A stretch of DNA of 64,000 nucleotides from contig NC_133650.1 in NCBI RefSeq assembly GCF_009905375.1, forward strand, positions 148,459,346-148,523,345, written 5' to 3'. The stretch is from Apium graveolens. Its lineage: Eukaryota > Streptophyta > Magnoliopsida > Apiales > Apiaceae. The notes beneath the pieces were generated by a model. It worked only from the letters and a program-made list of their open reading frames with translations. It was not told the DNA's origin and made no database searches. Below are positions 12,549 to 25,702 of the stretch, piece by piece (position 1 is the first letter of the stretch; each line of letters begins with the position of its first letter). Both the position numbers and the translations under genes were made by a program.

Positions 12549-14611
12549 CCATATATACAAAACCTACTCGGGATCCTCGACTCCCGGTTTTAGAAAATAT
12601 TTTCACCTTTGGGTCCCTATACTAAGGGTATATGCAAATTACCGCTATCCTCTAGCATAGGTATTATCAACTGAATCAATTGAATCAACAGATATATATC
12701 AAGATTACGAAACAGACATGCATATACCATATCAGCATGCTCCAATATATCGCAAAATTTGCTAATTACAATCATGCACTTATCACAAGATAATGCATAT
12801 ACATATATTTACATCACAACAACAGTATAACGGGTAGAAAACTTGCCTGAGCGACTGGGGGTTACGAATGGCTCGGGATGAGTCTGGTAACCTATAAACA
12901 ACAAGTAAGTTGGAATTAAACCAAAGTCACTTGTAAATCTATACTTTAACTAACTTAGACTCTAACGCTTGTTTTGCGCTTACTGATTCTCTTAAGTCAC
13001 TCGAGTACCCTCGGCTCCACCATTTTTAATAATTTAACCTTTACGATTTTTAAGGTGATTCCTTCGCGAGTGTCTTACCAACTGCCTAACACACTTACCA
13101 TAAATGTTTCATGCATTAATTAACCCTTTTTGGTCTTTAACCTATGTTTCAAAGTAAGGCGAGGGGAAAAGTTTCGTTCGCGAAACGCCGTTACTTGAAA
13201 CGGTCGTTTCTCCTAAACCGTGCATCGGAATCGAACGAACTACATATCAAAACGAAGCTCGTAACATGAGCTATCTAAACATGGCAGTGGTCATAATCTA
13301 GCAGGGGGTTCTCGGGTCCTAATGTTATGCACAAAAACAGTCCAAAGAAAATCGGACGTTACGACGGCTATGTTTACGCGATTACCAATATTTAAACTAC
13401 TCCAATTAACCACCAACCAACTCATAACCATCAATACAAAAAAACTTCACCTAAACCATACCACATCAGTCCATAATCTCCAAGGTTTTCAACTCAAACA
13501 ACCACAATCAAGACCTATGAACTATAATCAAGCTTCAATTACCAAAAACACTTCCAAATCAAACCAAACTACTAATAATCACAATCCATGCTTCTCATTT
13601 CACAACACCAACCATTAAACTTACTAACAAATAAAGTAAAGGCTAGGGTTTGAAGTTTATACCTTCCTTGGGAGGTGTTAAGTTGCTAGGAAGCCTTAGG
13701 GAGCCTCCTACAAGCTTGATCTTTCCAAAGAAATCAAGAACACAAAGTTAGGCTTTGAAGTTTCTAAAAGTCCGATTTAAAGAACTGTAAAAATGAGGGT
13801 CTTACCCTGATTATTTGGACGAGACTTGTGAACAAGAGTTGTAGGCCATCTCAATACCTTTCCAATGAGCTATAGAACATAATATTTGAGTGAGAAATGA
13901 AGGAGATACAGCAGTTTTAGTGTTCTGGTTCTGTTTTGGCCGAGAGCATGAAGAACAATGCCTTGGTTTCTTTTTGATTTTGATGAAAAATGATTTGCTT
14001 GGCTTGTTTGGTTTGATTTTTGTATTTGTTTTAGTAAATTACCTAGTTGCCCTTGATTTTGTGTGGTTAAAAAGCCACCTCATCTCCTTCCTTCCCATGT
14101 CATGCTTGTGTCATCCTCATGATGTCATCCTCCCCTCCTTGTCCTCTTCTCATTGGTTGGGTGACATCATCCTCTCTAATCCCTTTGATTAACTTCCTAA
14201 TTGTTTGCCTAATGACCGCTGATCTGTTATACGGTTCGCTTAACTTTCGTTTTCGTTTATCGTTTGAAGGATCATACCCGGGATCTTATTACTTAGGTTC
14301 CCTTAACCTTTCTCAATATATTATATTCCTTTTATGATCCTCTCCTATAATCCTTTAATTTAAATCCTTTTTATCCTGTTACCTTTTTCTCAAATCTTTC
14401 CGTATCTAGTATATTTCCGGGAAAAATCAAAGTGTTCGGATTTGGATTCTGACGATCTTTACATACACTTATATCCCATATAAAGTACTAATAAAATCTC
14501 AGAATATCCATATCAGAACCCCTACATAGTGTGGCATGAAAAGTTTTCTCATTCAGCAAAAACACTATTCATAAGGGTTTCAAAAATTTCCCAAAAATTG
14601 GGGTTATTACA

Positions 14612-16386
14612 CTCCCCCTGAATCAGTGCTATTAACTCCTGATGAAGAATTAGGACTTGACTCATGTTCTCCTGATGTTGAATTAATATTTGATTCCGAG
14701 TGATCAGATTGAGAAGAACCTTGAGTTGACTTTTCAGTGTTAGTACTATCAGTTGAACCTTCCTTTTGCTCCCCCTCAACATGTGCAGGTTTATTAGTAC
14801 AATGATCATCTTCAGGATATGAAGAAGTATCAGGATTTGGATCCTCGGTAATTGATAATCCATTAGAGTTTGATGCAGATTCTAACAGTGCATTTTCATT
14901 TGCAAAGATCAAACTTTCATGAGAGTCTTCTTCAAAACCAGGAATCTTCTTATCATCAAAAGATACATTGATGGAGATAACTACAGTATTTGTTCTTAGA
15001 TTGAAAACCCTGTATGCTCTTGATGGCGAGTAACTAACAAAGATTCCTTCATCAGCTTTTGATTCAAATTTTCCTAGCCGATCAGTATGACTTCTCAGAA
15101 CAAAGAACTTACATCCAAATATATGGAGCTGTTTGAGACTGGGCTTCTTTTCTTTCAGCATCAGATAAGGAGTAACACCATGTATTTTTATCATTATGAT
15201 ATTCTGAGTATAACCGGATGTGTTTACTACTTTAGCCCAGAAGTAAGTGGGTATTTTGGCTTCTCCTAGCAGAGTCCTGCCAGCTTCAATCATAGTTATG
15301 TTCTTTCTCTCGACAACACCATTTTGTTGAGGTGTTCCAGGAGCTGAGAATTGTTATTGTATGCCTTTGTACTTACAGACTTCCTCAATTTGCCTTACAT
15401 GATCTTTAAGAATTTCTGGAGTTTCATCCTTCCTGTGTAGAAAATAAACCCAAGTGTATCTAGTGAAATCATCAACAATTACAAGTGTGTACCTTTTCTT
15501 ATTGATAGACATTATGGTCACTAGTCCAAAGAGATCCAAATGTAACATATGATATGGTTCAGTGATAGAGAATTCTGCTTTACTTTTGAAAGATACTCTT
15601 CTTTTCTTGGACTTTTGGAAAGCATCACAAAAACCATCAGATGAGTATAGCATATTTGGTAATCCTCTTACTAGCTCCTTATTGGCAAGTTCATTGATTG
15701 AATTGAAGTTGAGATGTGAGAGCTTCTTGTGCTAATTCCAGCTCTCATCTACTGATGCCTTAGAAATAAGGCAAGTAGCTTCTTGCTCAAGACTTTCATG
15801 CAGTTTTGCTTCATACATGTTGCCTTGTCTGTATCCCATCAAGACAACTTTCTTTGACTTGTTATGAACAACCTCACAGTGAGAGTCATAGAACACCACA
15901 TGATAACCTCTGTCAGAGATTTGACTGATGCTTAGAAGATTGTGCTTCAGTCCTTCCACCAGAGCTACATTCTCTATTACTACCTTTCCAATTATCAAGT
16001 TTCTATATCCCAGAGTGTGTCCTATATTTCCATCCCCATAAGATACATATGGGCCAGTCTTCCTCTTAAATCCTGACAGCACTGATTTATTTCCAGTCAT
16101 GTGTCCTGAATATCCACTATCCAAGATAAGAGTATTTTTCCTGTTACCCTGCAATCAGAGGAGTGATTAATTAGAAGGATTTTTAAGGACCCATGCTTGT
16201 TGGGCCCTCATTTTGGACAACTTAAGTCTTTGTGATTCAGACTTACTTTTGATAGTTTTTCCCATGTCAGGATTTGTCTTATCAGAAGTAGATTTAGTAG
16301 AACTAGGAAAATTAAGCACATAAGCAGTTTTATTAAATTTTGGCAAAAGTTCATAATAGTTATGATACAGCTTATAATAGGAACTA
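14612..16386 (-). pseudogene. pol: Element B: Ty1/copia pol fragment (protease end to integrase)
   Basis: Minus-strand Sirevirus-like copia pol. From 16157 it reads a QGNRKN entry and an LDSGYSGHMTGNK protease motif (16110-16060; canonical DSG present). Near 15640-15470 come an HLDLFGLV and a DDFTRYTWVYFLH integrase core, and near 15290 IEAGRTLLGEAKIPTYFWAK. From 14990 to 14630 runs a Ser/Thr/Asp-rich hinge. The frame is constant from 16154 to 14612 but broken by stops at 15732-15734 and 15354-15356. It stops abruptly at 14611 where array G is inserted, so RT and RNase H would lie left of the window. At 16382-16386 it meets the AACTA target duplication of element A and continues at 28717. Confidence 0.85.
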
Positions 16387-17007
16387 TGTCAGGTCACACA
16401 CACTGTAGAAGGGGGTTGAATAAAGTGTTTATCACAATCAAATCGAATATAAGAACTCAAGTAACAGAAAACAGATTTTATTCAACACAATAAACTCTGT
16501 TACAATATGCAAATGTCCTCTCTCAGTGATGAACAAATTATCACGAGAGCTGCAAGAGTTACAAAGAATAATAACTTCGATAATCGTAACACTTATAGTG
16601 TAAACTCTATGCCTGTGTTTATATACTACACAGTTACAAGATAATCTTCTAATTGATATGGAATATAATTCTGCTTCCTAAAATATATCAACTAGTTATC
16701 TTTTCTTCCACGTATTCTATTCTTCATAGAATTCCTTCTTCATGCACAATTCTTTCTGTCTTAGTCTCGATCTTCTTTCCTTTCAATCAGCTTCCTGCCT
16801 TATCTGAAAGTCATCTTAAGTCCTGATATTATCTCCAGATAAATATCTTCTGAACCTTAAGTTCTGATAACTTAAGTTCTGATATCTTAAGTTTTGTCTT
16901 CAGTATAAGTGCTGATTTCCAGTTAAGTATTGATTTGTCCAGTAAGGTAAGATCTGAAAACTAAACACAAATCATATTACACATGACATTATCAAATATA
17001 TCTAACA
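16387..17007 (-). repeat. 3' LTR of element A
   Basis: It begins TGTCAGGTCACACAC on the plus strand and ends ATATATCTAACA. It pairs with 28094-28716. The flanking AACTA target duplication confirms the boundary. Inside are several copies of the AAGTTCTGAT decamer (near 16860-16900). Confidence 0.93.
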
Positions 17008-17020
17008 ATCTCCCCCCTTT
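17008..17020 (-). promoter_or_regulatory. Polypurine tract of element A
   Basis: The minus strand reads AAAGGGGGGAGAT immediately before the TGTTAGATATA start of the 3' LTR. Confidence 0.88.
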
Positions 17021-17174
17021 GATGATGTCAAAAACATTAAGTACAAATGCATGAGAATTTGACTAGATAACTACAACTTACAGTCCTTTCAGCTTTACCA
17101 TCTTTAACTTTTGATAACAGCTTCAGTCTGTATAAACTTTAGAATTTAAGTAGTTGTAGATCTTTGACTTGGCT

Positions 17175-20100
17175 TCAATTACTTCTGATCTTTTTGATAT
17201 CAGGAGTTGTTCTGAGATAGTTCTTTAACAAACATTTCTCAGCATATTCAAGTTCATTAACCATCCTCCTTTTGGCATTCTTCAATTCAGCTGTATCTTC
17301 TCTAGTTTGAAAAATAGCTGCTCTGAGATCATTTATCTTAGCTTTTCTTATCTCCTGATCTAGTCTGATTAAATATGCCTTGTCAGACTCAAGATTGAAT
17401 TCCACAGCCTTATAACCCAGAAAAGTAGTTATAATCTTAGCAGTGTTAGGCTTTATATCGACAATATCACCCTTGTGATCTCTATACTTGGGACAATATG
17501 TGCTGTCAGACTTTACAGAGTAAAGCTTCATCTGTCTTTGAATTTGAGTCTTCAAATAATTTGCAGCACTATCTGTTAATCTGTTCTTCACTTGAAGTAA
17601 GAATAGAACATATTCCAGTTCCTCAAAATACTTCAGTGGTATAGCATTCTGCCTAATATGGTATACCCTTCCATATGTCATAAAATATAACAAGATATGT
17701 TCTTTCAAGAAGGTATGGTAACCATTTGTACAAATTCAAATCGATTCAATCTTTCAGGAGTTGCTCCAACACCTGGTTCATTTAAAGAAGTTGGATAATT
17801 GGTTGTGTTCTGTATTCTTCTTTCATCAGCACTACCCAATCCAGATTTATCTTTTGCTTCTTTTCCTGTAACAACTCTTGCTTCAAAACCACTTGTTGCA
17901 GTCTTCAAAGATTGAGTTTGTTTAGCTTTGGTGAATCCTGGTAGGAGTATCTTTGAAGGTTTAACATGAGCAATGTCAGAGGTTTCCTTTTCCTTATCTT
18001 CTGATATCAAGCCAATTTGAGCTAAGTCAGAGGTTGATTGCTTCACTGTCATATCAGAACTCACTAACTCTTGACTCTGAACAACATGAGCCATGTCAGA
18101 GGTTGTTTCAAAAATCTTCTTATGCATCAGAGTAAGATTAGCATCCGCTTCTTCATCAATTATTTCTTCATCCATAACTGGCATATAAACCTTTACAGGT
18201 TCATCAACTTTTTCTTTGCCCTTGGACCTTGGATCTATCTCCACTTGTGATTTGGTTTTAATTGCCTCAGGATTTGTCCTTTCTTTTATCACAATGCCTT
18301 TAGCCTTAGGAAGTTTCTTTTCAACAACAGAAGCTTTATATTTGAAGTTGACTTTTTCTAACTTAAGTCTAGCTTCTTATTCCTTTAGACTCTCAAAGTC
18401 CATTCCTGGATTTTCTTTCAGAAATAATTGTCTTGAAATTTCCTCATCAAGTTCCAGATGTTCATCAGAACTTATCCTTTTACCAGTATCAGAACTTATT
18501 CTTCTCCCAGTATCAGAACTTGTTCTTTGACTTGTAGTTCCAGCTTTACTTGATGAAAATCCTTTGCCTTGACCTTGACCTCTACCCTTGTTAGAGTTTC
18601 ACTGGTCATCATTGTCATCATCATTTCCTTTCAGTGTCTAAATAGATTTGCATTTGGACTTAATCACTTTCTCCCCCTTTTTGGCATCAGCAGGTAATAG
18701 AAGAGAGACAAACAATTCCACTGAGGATTGGATCTCATTGAGTTGATTTTGGTGAGAAGCTTGATTCTTCATAATTTCTTCAATTTGAGCTTGTTGCTTC
18801 TCCTGAGTTTTCTCAATGTAGGCAATTATGTCAAAGGCTGGCTTGAAAAATCTGTTCTTTTCAAGTTTCAGATTCATATCTTGCTGGATCAAGTTTTCTT
18901 GAATTTTATTCACCTTGTCATGAGTTATTGAGTGTTGACCTTGAAGGTGCCTTGTACTCAATGCAGTAACTCTCAGTTGTGCCTTGAAATCATCATTTAT
19001 CAGCATTTCATCAGCTTTTGCAAGATGCTCAGCAAGAATCTTTTCAGAAAGAACAAAACTAACTGAGTTCCATTCTTTAGTCCACTCCTTTCCTCTAGGA
19101 GTTTCACTCCAAGGTACTGGTGCTTCCCCTGTAACAAACTTCTTGACTAAATCAGTTTTATGACAGTTTGTTGAGGTGCATGTCCTGATGGACCAGCTGC
19201 ATCAGCATCTAAATTGGCGGCAGCTTCACCAGTAATTTCTTCATTGGCAGCATCAGAACTTGTAGATCCTGCAGTATCAGCATCATCTGGTAAAACAGCA
19301 GTATGTGAGGCTATAGAGGCTTCAACATCATCCTCTAAATTCTGATCTGCAGCCAGGTTCTGATCAACATTCAAAAGTGATGTTGTTGGTTGAGTGAGTT
19401 GAAATTGTGGAGCTTCCAAGTACAAAACCTCAGGCACAATCAGGTTATGAATATCAATTTCAGCACTTGTACCTGGTTTTTGAGTATGTACTGGATCAAC
19501 TATAGGTGACATAGAAGGTGTAGGCATTTTATCTTGAGCAGTTTCTGGTTGTGCAGTTTATGGTTATGCAGAACGAAGTAATTCAATAACAACTGGTTCT
19601 ATTGAGATCAGAGATTCCTGATCCCCTTCCTTAACTGCTTCCACTACATCTGAATCTGACTCAACTATATTCCTATGAGCTCTCTGTCTCTTTACTTTCC
19701 TCAAAGGTGGAGACACTGTAGGAGTTTTATCATCAGAATTTTTTTTCTAAGCCTTTTGAGGGGCCTAGAACTCCCAGTTACAGTATCTTTCTGAGAAGAA
19801 ATCTTCTCAGCTTCTATAATAACAGGTTCTGATATAGAAACCTGTTCCTCAGCATCGAATTCATCTCGCAGAATGATTTTCCTTCTCTTATGTTGTGTCT
19901 GAGGTACTTTCTTAGTCCTCTTAGGTTTGGAAGATGAAGGCTGCACTGTAGGATCTGAAGGTTGAGGTTGAGAATTTTGAGGTGTTTGTGTAGAGGTGGT
20001 AGGTGCTGATGGACGAGGTTCTGATGGTTGAACATCAGGATATAATGCAGTATATTTAACTGGATCGTAGGTTATTAAGGCTTGTTTGACAGATAAAGGA

Positions 20101-20859
20101 ACTAGGAGGGGTCTTAACACAACCTTCTTATTATCAGTAGATAATAAGTCATTAAAAGCTCTTTTAGCTAGTCTGAATGATGAAATTAATTCACTAGCAG
20201 ATTGGCGCTTATTATCACAATAAAAACTATAGATAAGCTGACAGAATCTAGCAAAATAAATAGTATTTCTATCTTCTGTCATTCTATCCCCAATAAAACC
20301 TAAGACAGCACTTGCATAGTCAAAATCAGTTTGATTTATGAGAGCATACCCGATTTGTTGGCTGAATATGGGGATTGTAACAAAATTAGAGCATTTGTTT
20401 GCAAAAGCCTTGGTTATGCAGTCAAATAAGAAACTCCATTTCCTCCTTATGAAAGATCTCTTCAACTGACCCAGCTTTGCCAATGTCCTCTCATACCCCA
20501 GGCTGGCCATCATGTTTTGAAGAACTGGCTCTTCAACAGTAGAATAAACACATTCTCAGGCAGCTGCAGTGCTTGTCGGACCGTAGCCAATGTCACTACA
20601 TACTCATCCTCCCCTGATGAAAAAATAATACTTGGGGACCCTTGAGCACCTCCATCATCATATACTCCGCTTCTCCAGAACTCCAGTACTTGAGTACAGA
20701 GACTACTTCAGGTTCGGTCAGAGCGTACCCAATATCAGAACTAACAAGAAAGTCCTGAATGAAGTGAAGTTCTGATGGGGCTTCTGACTTGCTAAGAATA
20801 GCGGAGAAGTTATTAGGAACAAACTTAGCTCCATCAAAAATTATGTCTTTTGGTGTCAT
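17175..20859 (-). pseudogene. ORF3 of element A (Sirevirus 3' ORF, broken)
   Basis: The start is the ATG at 20859 (MTPKDIIFDGAKFVPNN). The product aligns along its length with the ORF3 copies in D (43124-46848) and C (54253-57953), about 1240 aa when whole. Here it is split into about six open pieces (20859-20596, 20513-19701, 19527-19147, 19006-18638, 18292-17705, 17708-17175) by stops and frameshifts. Regions in order are a conserved N-terminal part rich in aromatics, a Ser/Pro/Thr stretch with a basic KPKRTKK patch, a Gln-rich helical part near 18950-18690, and a conserved basic helical C-terminus. I see no signal peptide or membrane segment. Sirevirus literature calls such ORFs envelope-like, but the sequence does not support a fusion protein. 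Function unknown. Confidence 0.8.
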
Positions 20860-20938
20860 CTCTGTAAGAAATTAAGTGAATAAGAGAATGTTTGCAAAGT
20901 GTTTGTAAAAAATCCTGAGAGAAAACAGGTTCAGAAAA

Positions 20939-20970
<32 letters not shown>

Positions 20971-22399
20971 TAAAAGAGATTTAGAATAGAAAAGTAAGTA
21001 AAAGATTAGAAAATCTTTTATCTCTCATAAATATACTTTATCCACTCAACAGTCATATTTTTGAAGCAAGGGATACACTTTACACCTGGCACCATTTGAA
21101 CAGTAAGTAAACGGTTAGAATGAGAGTTAATGGGCATGTAAAATAAGCAATAATTACCGTGCACATGCATTTTTTCAGGACATACACGTTAACCACTAAC
21201 CCACAATTATGACTGTTTTATCTCACATTAACCAATATTCTGTAAAAATATTATCGTTCAAGTAATGACCAAAAATAAACTAAGTAAATAAATACTATCA
21301 CGTCAGCATCAAAACTTGATTATTATCAGGATTTAAAAGTCATCAGAATATGGCTCCTTAACTCGAAAAATTAATGTGTATTACTGTAATTCTTCACACA
21401 AATACTGAAATGGTTCCATCAGAACTTAATCATCAAAACTTCCATCAGAACTTGTCCTCGGAATTTATGCAATCTGACACATAAACTGTTCATCTAAAAC
21501 AACGTTGATCACCACAGTAATTTTCATCATTCATATGGAGTGTAAGTGTGTGCATTAAGCTAAATATCAGATAAAGAGTAAAGTCTGATTCACTTCAGTA
21601 CATCTTAGAAATAAGGCATAACTAAGAACTGTGCTAAAAATATGTCATTATTCTGAGGTCTACTTTAGAATGAATCCATGCATGAGTCCACCTCAACTAT
21701 TTTGTGCTCATTTTATGCATCTTTTGAAATTCTATTTTACAGTGGCTTCTCAGTGTAAGTGAGTCACGACTGCTTATCAGATTTTATGCTGTTATCAGAG
21801 TATTTCTCCAGTAATCATAGAGTGTGAAAAGTCACCAAGAAAATTGTATTTTACTTTTCTAATGCATATTACTTAATACCAGCAATGCACTTGGGTCTTC
21901 CCTTCCACATTTTTACTCTAGATCTCAAAGGAGTACCTGATTTTTATTTCTTTTCTTTTTCTTTTGATAAGTGAGGCTTATCAGCACTTAGTACATCCAC
22001 TAGATTTACTAACATCAGAACTTAACAGATAAGAAGCACTATTCTAGTTTTTGACTTAGTAATAAGATACACAAAGTAAACTTAACTAAGCTCAATATCA
22101 GAATTTGCTTGTGTTAAAAGATTTCCATATAAACAATTACTTCAAACATGGGATCTTTAGTATATTAAAGACTACTAAGTTAGCATCTAGCACAGTTATC
22201 CTCAATGGATTGAATAGTCACAGAAACATTCATATCACTATCAGAGTTTAGAAATTCACATAAGACAACAATTAGCACTTCGAAAATTTCTAATTAAGCA
22301 CAGAATACACAAAGATAGTAATATCTGTAAATACTGATCATAAAGTCTGATGTATCAGAACGTAAACTAAGCAGATTTAGAGAAAGAACCTGAAACCAT
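20860..22399. other. Spacer between pol and ORF3 in element A
   Basis: Non-coding. Near ORF3 (20880-21060) it is purine-rich on the plus strand and includes an AG microsatellite. From about 21360 to 22400 it parallels 59330-60388 of element C. The interval that in C holds the 91-codon small ORF is absent: A passes straight through a single GTCATCAGAA at 21339-21348, where C has two copies 906 bp apart. Confidence 0.7.
20943..20970. repeat. (AG)n microsatellite in the ORF3 leader of A
   Basis: About 14 AG units, hence CT on the sense strand, lie about 90 bp upstream of the ORF3 ATG. C and D have shorter interrupted CT-rich leaders at the same position, so it is an expansion of a pre-existing pyrimidine leader. 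Confidence 0.85.
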
Positions 22400-25300
22400 T
22401 CCAAGTTCATTTACCTATCTTGTAAAAGTAGCTTCACACAGTGGTTTTGTGAAGATATCTGCTAGTTATTGATCTGTTGGAACAAAATGCAATTCCACTG
22501 TACCTTCATCCACATGTGCCCTTATGAAGTGGTACCTAATGCTGATGTACTTTGTCATTGAGTGCTGAACTGGATTACCTGTCATAGCAATAGCACTTTG
22601 ATTATCACAGTAAATAGGGATTTTGAAATACGTTAACCCATAATCTAGTAACTGATTCTTCATCCAGAGAATCTGTGCACAGCAGCTTCCTGCAGCAATG
22701 TACTCTGCTTCTGCAGTTGATATGGAAATTGACTTCTGTTTCTTGCTAAACCAAGAAACTAATCTGCCTCCAAGAAATTGGCAGCTTCCACTTGTGCTTT
22801 TCCTGTCAATTTTGCATCCTGCAAAATCTGCATATGAGTAACCTATTAGCTTAAAGTCTGATTCTCTAGGATACCACAATCCCAGATCAGATGTACCCTT
22901 AAGGTACTTGAAAATTCTTTTCACAACTATTAAGTGATGTTCTCTTGGATCTGCTTGAAATCTTGCACAAAGACAGGTAGCATACATGATATCAGGTCTA
23001 CTTGCAGTTAGATAGAGTAGTGAGCCAATCATATCTTTGTAATCAGTAATATCTACTGATTTACCAGTATCTTTATCTAATTTTGTTGCAGTGGCCATAG
23101 GAGTGGATGACCTTGAACAATCTTGCATTCCAAATTTCTTCATCAAATTTCTGGTGTACTTAGATTGAAAAATAAAAGTTCCTTCTTTATTCTGCATGAC
23201 TTGAAGGCCCAGAAAATAGTTAAGTTCTCCCATAATACTCATTTGATATCTTGACTGCATCAGTTTGGCAAACTTCTTACAAAATCTGTCATTTGTAGAA
23301 CCAAAAATGATATCATCAACATATATTTGCACCAAAAGTAAGTCCTTTCCATGGTTGAGGTAGAACAGTGTTTTGTCAATAGTTCCTCTGTTAAATCCAC
23401 TTTCCAGAAGAAACTGAGCTAAAGTCTCATACCATGCTCTTGGAGGTGCTTAAGGCCATAAAGTGCTTTATCAAGCCTGTAGACATGATTTGGAAATTTG
23501 GGATCTACAAAGCCTGGAGGTTGTTCAACATATACTTCCTCTCCCAATTCTCCATTAAGAAAAGAACTTTTCACATCCATTTGAAAGACTTTAAACTTCT
23601 TGTTAGCAGCATAAGCCAAAAATGTCCTTATGGCTTCCAATCTAGCAACTGGTGCAAATGTTTCATCATAATCAATTCCCTCCTGTTGAGAGTATCCTTT
23701 TTCAACCAGCCTTACTTTGTTCCTTGTAATTATGCCGTCACTGTCAGTTTTGTTTCTAAACACTCATTTTGTACCAACAACTGATCTGTTCCTTGGTCTT
23801 GGCACTAGGGTCCAGACTTTATTTCTTTCAAATTCATTTAACTCTTCCTGCATTGCTTACACCCAATTAGCATCTTGAAGAGCTTCTTCCACTTTCTTTG
23901 GTTCAGTCTGAGAGAGAAAAGAATGATAAAGACATTCATTTGAAGTAGCTGTTCTAGTTCTGACACATGCATTAGGATTTCCAATAATTAAGTCAGGTGT
24001 ATGTGCTTTAGTCCACTTCCTTGCAGATGGAAGGTTTTCTCTAGAACTGGATGCTCCCCCATGATCCATGATGTCTTCATCAACATTTTCTAATGCTCCC
24101 CCTGAAATTATGCTCTCTGAGTTGTATCCTTCATAATTTGCAGAAATATTAGTACATGAGTTTCCAGAATTATCAGAACTTGGCCCATCAGAACTTGAAG
24201 AGCCTGTTATAGGTTCTGATGCTTCTTGAGATGTGGTTAGATCTTCAGTATGCTCCCCTTGCACAGGTGCATTTTCTTTAGGCGTAGTCACCACAGTTTC
24301 AATAACATCAGAGTTTAATCCATCAGAATTTATAGTATCAGGATTTACAGAATCAGAATTTAAAAATTCATTTTTGAATCTCAGCTGATCATGATCATTG
24401 AAATCTTCAATTCCAGTAACCTTCTTATCATCAAAAGAGACATTGATAGATTCCCTGACAACCCTTGTTCTTAAATTGTAGACACTGAAGGCTTTTGTAG
24501 AAAGTGGATATCCAACAAAATTCCTTCATCAGCTTTTAGATCAAATTTGGATAGTTGTTCGGGATGAGTCTTAAGAATAAAACACTTGTATCCAAATACA
24601 TGAAAATACTTCAGATTTGGCTTCTTCTTCTTCACCATCTCATATGGTGTTTTTCCATGCTTGTTAATGAGTGTTGCATTCGAGTAAAACAAGCAGTCTG
24701 CACAGCTTCAGCCCAAAAATAGGTTGACAATTTTGCTTTATCAAGCATAGTTCGTGCAGCATCAATGAGAGTTCTATTCTTTCTTTCAACAACTCCATTT
24801 TGTTGTAGAGTTCCAGGAGCAAAAGATTCTTGCCTTATTCCATGGTGTTTGCAGAACTCTTCCATGATCAAATTCTTGAACTCAGTGCCATTATCACTTC
24901 TTATGATCTTCACAAAATCTTTGACCAATTTATCCAGTTGCTTGACATGATCAATCAAGATAGATACAGTTTCACTTTTTGTGTGCAAGAAATACACCCA
25001 TGTGTATCTGGTGAACTCATCCACTATGACCATAGCATATTTCTTCTTTGCAATAGACATGACATTAACTGGACCAAATAGATCAACATGTAGTAGGTGA
25101 TAAGGCTCAAGAATTGATGATTCAGTCATGCTCTTGAATAAAGATTTTCTTTGTTTTGCCTTCTGACATGAATCACAAAGGCCATCAGGAGAAAATACTG
25201 ATTTTGGCAGTCCTCTCACAAAATCTTTCTTGACAAGTTCATTTATATTGTTAAAATTTAAATGTGAGAGTTTCTTGTGCCAATCCCAGCTTTCTTCAGT

Positions 25301-25702
25301 TGATGCTCTACTCAACAGAAAGATTGTAGAACCATCAGTACTTGTTGAAAGCTTGGCTTCATAAATGTTACCATGCCTGTATCCTTTCAGAACAACTTTG
25401 TCTGTAGATTTGATTACAACTTCACAGTGTTCTTCAAAGAAATCTACATGATAACCTCTATCACAGATTTGACTCACACTTAGCAGATTGTGTTTAAGTC
25501 CTGAGACCAGAACTACTTTTTTAATGATGACATTCCCAAGATTGATATTGCCATATCCCGGAGTTTTTTCAATGTTGTCATCTCCATAAGAAACACCTGG
25601 GCCAGCTTTCTCCACAAAGTCTGATAGCAGGGCTTTATTTCCAGTCATATATCCTGAACATCCACTGTCCAGAACTAGGATGTTTTTCCTGTTGCCCTGC
25701 GA
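22400..25702 (-). pseudogene. pol: pol of element A (protease, integrase, RT, RNase H)
   Basis: Copia-order polyprotein on the minus strand. It holds a QGNRKN entry after an in-frame TGA (25703-25705), a protease LDSGCSGYMTGNK motif near 25660 and an integrase core with VDLFGPVNVMS and DEFTRYTWVYFLH (25080-24980). A RSDNGTEF active-site segment (24900) and QQNGVVERKNRT (24800) follow. A Ser-rich hinge runs to 24050. RT carries a YVDDIIFGS catalytic motif near 23320, and RNase H has [10 protein letters not shown] near 22700 and a LADIFTKPL end near 22440. Breaks are frameshifts near 24690, 24513 and 23450 and stops near 23857, 23763 and 22466. An uninterrupted copia pol would be about 1100 aa, so this one is dead. 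Confidence 0.88.

Larger units (their letters stand above)
1..14611 (-). mobile_element. Tandem Ty3/gypsy array G (internal-LTR-internal-LTR)
   Basis: Bases 1-4877 recur at 9629-14611 (offset 9628, later 9734). The unit is a minus-strand LTR retrotransposon: each LTR begins TGTAACACCCCC and ends GGGGTTATTACA on the plus strand. A met-tRNA primer site complement (GCTCTGATACCA) lies 4 nt left of each LTR, and a purine tract (read on the minus strand) abuts 4877. The LTR at 686-4877 therefore serves as 3' LTR of the complete copy (4878-14611) and as 5' LTR of a second copy running off the left edge. The right end at 14611 lies in the integrase end of copia element B. The target duplication cannot be checked because the left end is outside the window. 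Chromovirus-type Ty3/gypsy affiliation is inferred from integrase C-terminal remnants. Confidence 0.9.
10314..14611 (-). repeat. 5' LTR of the complete G copy (4298 bp)
   Basis: This is the counterpart of 686-4877 and is 106 bp longer, mainly through extra minisatellite units at about 12340-12460. It ends TTATTACA at 14611, where copia B sequence resumes (CTCCCCCTGAATC). Nearly identical LTRs are the usual sign of recent insertion or recent duplication. No recognisable coding content. Confidence 0.9.

Noticed and set aside
16149..16246. A 98-nt intron between GTAAGT (16241-16246) and TGCAG in B to bypass the gag/pol stops
   Set aside because: Joining at these sites puts a TAA directly after the junction. 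A donor after the third zinc knuckle in A (TGTAAGG) also shifts the pol frame. A more distant donor or stop readthrough remains possible.
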